Shown here: positions 14,050-19,164 of the stretch, one piece after another
How the letters are laid out: every line of letters begins with the position of its first letter
Position numbering within the stretch: position 1 is the stretch's first letter
The notes under the pieces: model-generated
The model's database searches: none
What the model was told of the DNA's origin: nothing
What the model saw: the letters and a program-made list of their open reading frames with translations, nothing else
DNA from: Parcubacteria group bacterium
GTDB lineage: Bacteria > Patescibacteriota > Minisyncoccia > JACQLN01
DNA length: 19,164 nt
NCBI GenBank assembly: GCA_016204035.1
Contig: JACQLN010000034.1
Location: forward strand, 1-19,164
Reading direction: 5' to 3'
Translations under genes and position numbers: made by a program

Positions 14050-14900
14050 ATCCGGAGTCCTCCTTCGGTAAGGAAAAAAGATTTCTTTTTGATTTTACCG
14101 AGCCATTGGGGTGGAAAAGTTATCAAGTCAAGCCTTTTGTTTCTTGGCAGAACCAGTTCGTATAATTCTCTTTGCGTCCAGGTATGTTTAGGATAAGTAA
14201 ACCCACCATTAGCCGAAATTGGGTCTAAAAGAAGCATTAGGCCCTGATCCACGGATTCCGTAATGTCAGCGATCCAGCTGTTAGACGCGGCGGCAAGAAC
14301 CGTTTCCGGTTCCGCCTTATCTATTCCGTTCACAATCTCTTCCGGTTCTATTTTGAACCTCTGTCCGTTGACTACCACCGAACAGCTGATGGAAAACTTG
14401 GGGAATTGGTCCAGACTGCCTATGGTAATATGCAATCCGTCAAAACAAGATTCGTCTATCTTATCCGTACCGGAGTGAAAGGCGGACATTCTATTGTGTG
14501 AATGGACGGTGCCCACCAACTGGTAACCCTCCAATCTTTCTTCCGCTCCGTAGTCAACCGAAGCCATACTTACCTCTTGGAGGGGACAGGCCAGCCGGTA
14601 TTTTTTTCTATCCGGCCGGTAATGCACCATTAGGTTGGCTTCGCTGTCCATTTTCTTGTGGATTTGGCGAAAGAAGACCAGGGCTCTGGCCATAGTCACG
14701 GCGGGAATTTTAGGCAAGTGAAGGATTGCTTTAGGTTCTACGCTTTCCAAAAAACAGATGCCTTCCACTCTGATCAAAGATTCCACTAGGCCGTTCAGTT
14801 TATGCAGGAACACGCCGTCTCGGGTAACCACATAACAGGTTTCCCGCGGCACCACCTCACCTTTCTTGAGGATGTATATCGGTATCGGCAGCGCTGTCAT
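14046..14900 (-). CDS. JAB/JAMM metallopeptidase (PRTRC protein A-like deconjugase)
   Basis: A 284-aa protein. The zinc motif is complete: His133-Ser-His135, then seven residues, Ser143, two residues, Asp146 (HSHNRMSAFHSGTD), matching H-S-H-x7-S-x2-D; Glu87 in SEANLMVHY is the likely catalytic Glu. In eukaryotes such enzymes cleave isopeptide bonds of ubiquitin; in bacterial cassettes they remove or process the partner modifier. The AFHSGTDKIDESCFDGLHITIG stretch resembles PRTRC protein A as I remember it. The first ~80 residues form a separate N-terminal region, and the last ~90 a tail without known motifs. Its ATG (GAGGAGGT 8 nt upstream) lies 44 nt inside the end of the preceding gene, so the two are coupled. 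Confidence 0.88.
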   Translation of the reverse strand: MTALPIPIYILKKGEVVPRETCYVVTRDGVFLHKLNGLVESLIRVEGICFLESVEPKAILHLPKIPAVTMARALVFFRQIHKKMDSEANLMVHYRPDRKKYRLACPLQEVSMASVDYGAEERLEGYQLVGTVHSHNRMSAFHSGTDKIDESCFDGLHITIGSLDQFPKFSISCSVVVNGQRFKIEPEEIVNGIDKAEPETVLAAASNSWIADITESVDQGLMLLLDPISANGGFTYPKHTWTQRELYELVLPRNKRLDLITFPPQWLGKIKKKSFFLTEGGLRI

Positions 14901-17031
14901 CGCTTACCACCTCCTCTCTGGGCACCAGCCGGAGCATGGTATCCCAAACGTCAACTCGGGAAGAAAAACGCCCTCCGGCTATTATCTCTCTAAGATTATC
15001 CGAGAGCGCTTCCGGTATGGCTTGGATCATGGCTTTACTAAGGTCTTGGCGGACACTTTCTCCCCGGCCAGCCAAAGTTTTATCGGCATTGGCCAGAATC
15101 ATATCCACCAAGCGTCGACTGGTTGCGGCCAATTCTTGGTCTAGGGTTTTGGCCGCGGCGTTATAGCACAGACGGGAAAAATCCATTCCAGCGATGTGTT
15201 TGGAGATTTGAGTTCCGCAACTCACAGCCACATCGCTTGTGGAGCATTTGGCGATTTTTCCAAGTTCGCGCATTACGTCCGTTAGAACCGCATCTTTAAG
15301 AAGGCCCTGCAGTAACTGACTCAAAGTCCCGAATTGCGACCACTCCGCCGATAAGACGAAAGCGGGATTTTGATTAGTTTCTTCCTCCCACTTTTTGAGC
15401 GTGCTCAACGCAGGTATTTTAGCCGCGATTTCTGTAAATCCATTTCTCAAATCTGTATTAAACACGCTATCCCAAAAATAGGTTATCACCGTTTCAGTTT
15501 GTTCAGCTAAGCTTAAACCTGTCGTGTTTTTAATTCCGCCAAGGCAAACATTGTTTCGGTGATCTATGTTTGGAAGATTGGATGTGAAAACGCCATCTTC
15601 TATGGACCTAAGCGCTTGGTTGCGGTAGAGAAAGGAAAGTCTTTCAAACTGGCCGTCTATAAAACGGAGCACAAATAGGGTGTAAGGGAAAGCCAGTTTG
15701 AATCTTTCATTCGGTCTATCCTCTACTTCACCTAAACCGCCAAAATAGTCTACAAAACTTCCTGAAAACAATACCGAACGGATCTGCGGTTTTTGCTCCA
15801 CAACTATCAAGGTTGTACCGCCCTGGGTTAGAAAGATTCTAGTTCCTTCCGGCAGTACGGGTGTGGCGTTACCCCAACCAGTTTGGTTTTGAGTTATAAA
15901 AGGGCGCAGTTGGTTCATTGCCTCGCCCCAAAAAACTGACAAGCGTTCCCTAACCATCTCGGCGGCCGTAGCCGACATTTCTTGTTTGATACGTTCGGCT
16001 GTTTCCGCCGAAGTCTGGGTGAGCAGTTGTTCGGCCGAACTGTCCGATCTGGCCGCGAACTCGCTTTTGATTTTGTCGGCGTTGGTTCGCGTCCATTCCA
16101 GCAGTTGATTTTGCCAAACTTGGGCGAACCCAGCGATAAGGCGCGGATCCAATCTTGAAAGACAGTTTCTGGTTGTTTCTGTGAAGTTGGATATAAAAAC
16201 TTCTGTGACAAATCGCCTGGCTTGATTGGCTATCTCGTTTAAGAAAGCGTTCAGCGATGTAACTGAAAGGCGTTCTTTTTTGAGAACCGCCACCGGCCAG
16301 GGTACCCATTTTATAGCCCATTCCAACTTGAGGTATTCGGTGACGCGGTTTTGATGAACTACAATAATACGGTTGTTGATTATTTCCTGATTTTCCCACA
16401 CTACCTGCCTGGTTCTTGTAGCCGGCCATTCAGACAAAGTGTTGATCCCGTTTATAACCAGTGCCCCAAATACTACAGTCACCGCGTCAAGAACTAGCAA
16501 GATCATTGTAGGCACCATCCATGAGCCAACGTAAATATCTAACATATATCTTTTTATAGCCGCATTAGCCAGCTCTTGATCGGCAATGGACTGCCTTAAC
16601 ATATCTTCCGGGTTCAAGTAGGTATAGTTGAGTATGAATCCCACCACACATACCGCAATCAGAAACAGTTGAATCGGGATTGTCTTTATAGCTAGATCAA
16701 TGAAAGTATCCTCATCGTTTTTTTCGTGGACCAAGAAGTAAGGAACGGAAACAAGGCCAATTACGGTTAGCAGGCACAAAACTATAACAGTTGAGTAACT
16801 TGGTTCAACCGGCGAATGGATGAGTTGGTAAAACCTTTGGGCACGTTCGCTGATGGAATTTGGGTAATTCAAGGATACTCCTTGTTTTTCGCCTTTGTCG
16901 TTGGTTAGCCAGGCCACCTCGGTTGGTTGGCTAAAATCCATAGCCATGTAGCCGAACCAGGGTATCAGAATTGCGATGTTAACCAGTAAAATAAGAAGGA
17001 TCTCGGCTATGTGCCGTAATACTCTAAGCAT
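14857..17031 (-). CDS. Four-pass membrane protein with a PRTRC-B/prokaryotic E2-like domain
   Basis: A 724-aa protein, first gene of the operon. The start at 17031 is fixed by AAGGAGG 6 nt upstream and by the promoter, which lies inside any longer version. Membrane segments: about 7-31, 79-101, 114-136, 166-195. A cytosolic helical, partly coiled-coil region (255-375) follows, then a mixed alpha/beta domain (about 390-560) with GTRIFLTQGGTTLIVVEQKP, FPYTLFVLRFIDGQFERLSF, SNLPNIDHRNNVCLGGIK and ITYFWDSVFNTDL. This order (aromatic 'l-F-V-l-R' strand, 'l-p-n' turn, 'V-C-l-G' then an 'F-f-n-s' helix) resembles PRTRC protein B, which has been placed in the E2/UBC superfamily. Cys496 in NNVCLGG would be the catalytic Cys. 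The tail (560-724) is helical. An inferred E2-like conjugating role at the membrane; homology needs a profile search. Confidence 0.65.
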   Translation of the reverse strand: MLRVLRHIAEILLILLVNIAILIPWFGYMAMDFSQPTEVAWLTNDKGEKQGVSLNYPNSISERAQRFYQLIHSPVEPSYSTVIVLCLLTVIGLVSVPYFLVHEKNDEDTFIDLAIKTIPIQLFLIAVCVVGFILNYTYLNPEDMLRQSIADQELANAAIKRYMLDIYVGSWMVPTMILLVLDAVTVVFGALVINGINTLSEWPATRTRQVVWENQEIINNRIIVVHQNRVTEYLKLEWAIKWVPWPVAVLKKERLSVTSLNAFLNEIANQARRFVTEVFISNFTETTRNCLSRLDPRLIAGFAQVWQNQLLEWTRTNADKIKSEFAARSDSSAEQLLTQTSAETAERIKQEMSATAAEMVRERLSVFWGEAMNQLRPFITQNQTGWGNATPVLPEGTRIFLTQGGTTLIVVEQKPQIRSVLFSGSFVDYFGGLGEVEDRPNERFKLAFPYTLFVLRFIDGQFERLSFLYRNQALRSIEDGVFTSNLPNIDHRNNVCLGGIKNTTGLSLAEQTETVITYFWDSVFNTDLRNGFTEIAAKIPALSTLKKWEEETNQNPAFVLSAEWSQFGTLSQLLQGLLKDAVLTDVMRELGKIAKCSTSDVAVSCGTQISKHIAGMDFSRLCYNAAAKTLDQELAATSRRLVDMILANADKTLAGRGESVRQDLSKAMIQAIPEALSDNLREIIAGGRFSSRVDVWDTMLRLVPREEVVSDDSAADTDIHPQER

Positions 17032-17091
17032 GGCTCGCCTCCTTAGGTAGGTTGGTTTTAGGTACTTTTTAAGTTTGTAAAGAACCTTAGA

Positions 17092-17120
17092 AGGATAATA
17101 ACAAAACTTGTTTATGTCAA
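17092..17120 (-). promoter_or_regulatory. Promoter of the ubiquitin-like operon
   Basis: Minus-strand TTGACA (17115-17120, perfect), 17-bp spacer, TATCCT (17092-17097, four of six). Transcription would begin near 17085, giving a ~54-nt leader with AAGGAGG before the ATG at 17031. It is the strongest sigma70-type promoter in the window and differs from the leaderless type used by the housekeeping genes. Confidence 0.8.
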
Positions 17121-17490
17121 GGACGGGGGTTTTATATCTATAGACGGTAACCCCTCGGCTCATTGCGCTCGGGGCGAGATATTTTATCTTGTATTACCCC
17201 AGCACCAAAACCCAGTTTTTTTATCTATAAAGGTAATCCTTCGACTCGCCGCGCTCGCTCAGGACATTCGTCTCTGAGAGACTCAGTCTCGAAGAGATTA
17301 TTGTTTGCAGCTGTTCGCTTCGCTCGCAGACAAACAATACCCCAACATCAAACCCAAACAAGTTTGTGCACCAGCATGTTATTGGCCCGATACGCCTGCG
17401 GCTTTCTCTGAACACTTAAAATTTTTCGTTGTCGGTTTGATGCGGGGTTATTATTTTGTAGATAAAATTTTTTCAAAATTTTATACAAAG
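17121..17490. other. Hairpin-rich intergenic region with degenerate tandem repeats
   Basis: No credible gene; the short open frames here cross hairpins and have no start signal. Seen: two related blocks (about 17131-17163 and 17219-17258) sharing TATCTATA, GGTAA and a CGCGCTCG-type GC stretch; ATTGTTTG...CAAACAAT arms around CTG...CAG (17298-17338); a long-range pairing AATACCCC-AA-CATCAAACC (17335-17353) with GGTTTGATG-C-GGGGTTATT; and ATAAAATTTT/AAAATTTTAT (10 bp, about 17462-17484). It lies between the terminator at 17496 and the operon promoter, so it may be a regulatory upstream region or decayed mobile DNA. Confidence 0.45.
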
Positions 17491-17495
17491 CCAAT

Positions 17496-17522
17496 AAAAA
17501 AACCTGCTCTGGAGCGAGCAGG
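17496..17522 (-). terminator. Intrinsic terminator, minus strand
   Basis: CCTGCTC (17503-17509) and GAGCAGG (17516-17522) form a 7-bp stem with a 6-nt loop. On the minus strand it is followed immediately by seven T (17496-17502). The plus side has no T-run. It ends whatever minus-strand transcript crosses 17523-18079, since the closest minus-strand gene stops 550 nt earlier. Confidence 0.85.
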
Positions 17523-17980
17523 TTGTGCGCAGTGTGTTTTTACAAAAGCGCGAGATATTTGTTGGCACCCTGTGTTTCCCATTTATTTATTGAAAGAACT
17601 ATCCATTACTGTATAAGAACTAAAGAACTGACTGCGAGATGGGTTCCGTCTAGGCCGGAACGAACCCATCGGGTCGAGACCCTCAGGGTCTGACGACTTG
17701 TCGAAACATTCTCTCTCAAAGAGAGAATTTGTTAGATCGGTTCTAGGCGATCGATAGCGTAATGTTTGGATCGGAACCGATCCAACAACTCTTCCCGGCT
17801 TTTTTTCCGGGAGTAAAATTTTCTAAGGCATTCCAATTTTAATCCGAATGCCCCAGAGTTCTAACTAGTTCATCCCGCATGGGGATGTATAAAGAACAAG
17901 TGGCGCCGACAGAAACCAGCCGGAGCCGAAGAAACTAAACAAGTGAATCAGTTAGAACTGATCTAATTTTCTCACTTCAT
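17523..17980 (-). ncRNA. Candidate long structured RNA of unknown class
   Basis: A gene-free, hairpin-dense stretch ending in a strong terminator. Stems (plus coordinates): GATGGGTTC/GAACCCATC 17638-17670; GTCG-AGACCC-TCA-GGGTCT-CGAC 17673-17697; ATTCTCTCT-CAA-AGAGAGAAT 17708-17728; TTGTT+GATCGGTTC with GAACCGATC+AACAA 17729-17788; TTCCCGG/CCGGGAG 17792-17813; GGCATTC/GAATGCC 17827-17852; CATCCC/GGGATG 17871-17887; AAGTGA/TCACTT enclosing ATCAGT/ACTGAT 17941-17977. Some compete: GGATCG-GAAC-CGATCC (17768-17783) excludes the long 17729-17788 stem, and GTTCTAACT (17858-17866) can pair with AGTTAGAAC (17950-17958). I find no RNase P, tmRNA, SRP, 6S or tRNA signatures. Direction comes from the terminator. 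It could instead be the 3' UTR of the nucleotidyltransferase gene; I see no firm promoter. Confidence 0.5.
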
Positions 17981-18079
17981 CTTTGAAAAGTAAATACTTA
18001 CAATGTTTAATGTATCGCCAAAATACCATTCAACTTGATCGTCAGGTGTTTACTTGGTTTTAGAGACATGACTGGGCGG

Positions 18080-18838
18080 TTATTTTTTATAAACAGGATT
18101 GTTTTCCACAACCGGCGCGATGTATTTTTTAGCTCGGGCATAGTTAGAGATTGGAAAATGATAAGCAATTAAATTGGAGGTTACCTTAAAATCAAAATCA
18201 TCCGAGTTTTTATTTATTACAGTTTGATTAAACTTTTTTGTTAAATAATATACTTGAAACCTGTACGATATTTTTTCTAACAGCCAGCCCAAACCGGAAT
18301 AATCCAATATTTTTTCTGACAATGTTTTTATAAATACAGAATTATTATCCAAAATTATTTTTTTTAATGAGACATTTTCTATTTCGTTAAATTTTTTTAT
18401 CCAGGAATTATTTCCCCAAAAGTTTTTTATTTCCAATTCACTGCCCCAGACCGGTTTTAGATTTTTATAAAATCCGGCGCCGATGGAATCTTGGTGCGGC
18501 AGGATCGGCTGCTTATGGGAAAGAAAAATGTTAAAACAAATTTTATTTGCAAAATCTTTTTTTGTTCTTCTTATTTCAAACGCTCTGGTTAGCACTTCTA
18601 GAAAAAATCTGTTTAACCATAGCCGATTGTTTTGAGAAACAATAATCACATCAACATCGCTTTCTGGTTTAGGGTTGCCTGCGGCCAGAGAACCCGCCAG
18701 TAAAATTAACCGAGTATAGGGCGCCATCAACAAAACCGGCAGAAACTTTTTAAGCTCTGCCAGTTTTGAATCCGTGATTATGTTAACTTGATTATTCACT
18801 TTCGTATAAAATTGGTTCTTCGGTTGTAGCCAAGGCAT
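18080..18838 (-). CDS. Nucleotidyltransferase-domain protein (pol-beta superfamily)
   Basis: A 252-aa protein with the superfamily signature GSLAAGNPKPESDVDVIIV (49-67): the G-S pair and the two metal-binding Asp (61, 63). Such domains move nucleotides onto proteins, RNA or small molecules; MNT-type antitoxins and antibiotic nucleotidyltransferases share the fold. The stretch after residue 85 (RRTKKDFANKICFNIFLSHK) keeps a hydrophobic strand where the third acidic residue is expected, but I cannot place a third Asp/Glu with confidence. The C-terminal half is helical and basic. The start is uncertain: the ATG at 18838 overlaps the upstream gene by 47 nt, while a GTG at 18799 overlaps its stop (GTGAATAA) and would give 239 aa by coupled translation. 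The natural substrate is unknown. Confidence 0.78.
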   Translation of the reverse strand: MPWLQPKNQFYTKVNNQVNIITDSKLAELKKFLPVLLMAPYTRLILLAGSLAAGNPKPESDVDVIIVSQNNRLWLNRFFLEVLTRAFEIRRTKKDFANKICFNIFLSHKQPILPHQDSIGAGFYKNLKPVWGSELEIKNFWGNNSWIKKFNEIENVSLKKIILDNNSVFIKTLSEKILDYSGLGWLLEKISYRFQVYYLTKKFNQTVINKNSDDFDFKVTSNLIAYHFPISNYARAKKYIAPVVENNPVYKK

Positions 18839-19164
18839 CCAATGCTTTTAGCATGGAACTTTTAGAGGTGGTGATTATTAAGACATCTCCAGCTAAAACA
18901 TATTCAACTGTTACGGTGTTTAAGGGCAGATTTTTATAGTGGATAATTTGGCTTTGATAGTTGCCGGTTTGAAAACCCGGCATGGCGGCATTTCCGATTT
19001 TACTTAAAACCAAGGCCTTAAGATCGGTCGTCATAGTTTTTTCCCAAGTTCTAAAAGCGGTGGCCAGTTGAACAGGGTTGGCTGTTTTTAGAGCTAGTCC
19101 TAATCTGGGTCCGTAACAACTCGGCGGTTGATTTTTGGCGCGCGCGCATTCATTTTGGTCAAAA
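18792..19164 (-). CDS. C-terminal part of an unrecognised protein, 5'-truncated by the window edge
   Basis: The frame is open from base 19164 to the stop at 18792 (123 codons), so the in-frame ATG at 19034 is probably internal and the true start lies outside the window. Visible features: ENECARAKN-type Cys-containing start, LATAFRTWEKTMTTDLKAL, and a C-terminal repeat-like strand pattern YVLAGDVLIITTSKSSMLKA followed by LDAL. The 'v-x-G-d-x-L-i-i-t-T-S-K-x-S-M' end resembles the C-terminal unit of secreted/membrane proteins related to DUF3352, where a strand is followed by a helix; this is a weak recollection. It overlaps the nucleotidyltransferase gene, suggesting one transcript. Confidence 0.6.
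   Translation of the reverse strand, partial: FDQNECARAKNQPPSCYGPRLGLALKTANPVQLATAFRTWEKTMTTDLKALVLSKIGNAAMPGFQTGNYQSQIIHYKNLPLNTVTVEYVLAGDVLIITTSKSSMLKALDALATTEEPILYESE

Noticed and set aside
17031..17163. Longer start for the 724-aa membrane protein (ATG at 17163)
   Set aside because: The promoter and its -10 lie inside that extension, and the strong AAGGAGG is placed for the ATG at 17031.
17305..17616. A 103-codon plus-strand open frame in the hairpin-rich region
   Set aside because: It runs through the long-range stem, the AT hairpin and the terminator, has no Shine-Dalgarno site, and its protein has no recognisable pattern.
17690..17735. Hammerhead-like core: CTGACGA followed by GAAAC and a long hairpin
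   Set aside because: The core strings are present on the plus strand, but stem II cannot form properly between them (C opposite C at the base) and stem I does not pair. The terminator also points to the minus strand.
17903..17935. ACAGAAACCAGCCGG, reminiscent of the 3' conserved part of RNase P RNA
   Set aside because: The matching 5' GAGGAAAGTCC element is absent on either strand of the region and the order of stems does not fit.

Overview
The window looks like a chromosomal segment of a Patescibacteria/CPR bacterium, probably Parcubacteria-like. This is inferred from the gene set and style: a four-helix-bundle (23S IVP-type) protein, a VirB6/TrbL-like membrane protein beside a very large secreted protein of unknown function, a LysM-M23 peptidase, a TraR/DksA zinc-finger protein, AT-rich repeat spacers between genes, and promoters lying almost on top of start codons. 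No rRNA or tRNA gene was found, so the taxonomic call rests on style alone. All genes but one (the M23 peptidase) are on the minus strand.

Layout, left to right. 1-6350: a minus-strand cluster that starts at a leaderless-type promoter near 6345. It encodes a membrane-anchored 262-aa protein, an 877-aa secreted protein, a polytopic VirB6/TrbL-like protein, a 215-aa protein and an incomplete four-helix-bundle protein; it resembles part of a type IV secretion/pilus-like envelope apparatus. 6486-9580: rsmA (ksgA) and a pcrA/uvrD-type helicase gene. pcrA sits between two direct copies of a ~117-bp AT-rich element, and rsmA carries two palindromic insertions inside its reading frame. 9580-10992: a plus-strand leader and the LysM/M23 peptidase. 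11034-13057: comM and a dksA/traR-like gene.

13076-17120 is the highlight: a self-contained operon with a near-consensus promoter, strong Shine-Dalgarno sites and a strong intrinsic terminator. In transcription order it encodes (1) a 724-aa protein with four N-terminal membrane segments and a soluble domain that resembles the prokaryotic E2-like family seen in PRTRC protein B, with a candidate catalytic Cys496; (2) a JAB/JAMM metallopeptidase like PRTRC protein A; (3) a ThiF/E1-like adenylating enzyme; and (4) a 69-aa beta-grasp ubiquitin-like protein ending in Lys-Gly. The proposed scheme is that E1 adenylates the exposed Gly of the modifier, the membrane protein takes the E2 (conjugating) role at the membrane, and the JAB enzyme removes the modifier. 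It would be a compact, membrane-tethered relative of the PRTRC ubiquitin-like systems, here without the ParB-related partners inside the window.

17121-18079 has no credible gene but is very rich in hairpins. A strong minus-strand intrinsic terminator at 17496-17522 follows about 450 nt with at least seven stems, including mutually exclusive pairings; this is a candidate long structured RNA, or a structured 3' UTR, of unknown class. 18080-19164 holds a nucleotidyltransferase-domain gene and the C-terminal part of an unrecognised protein that runs off the window.
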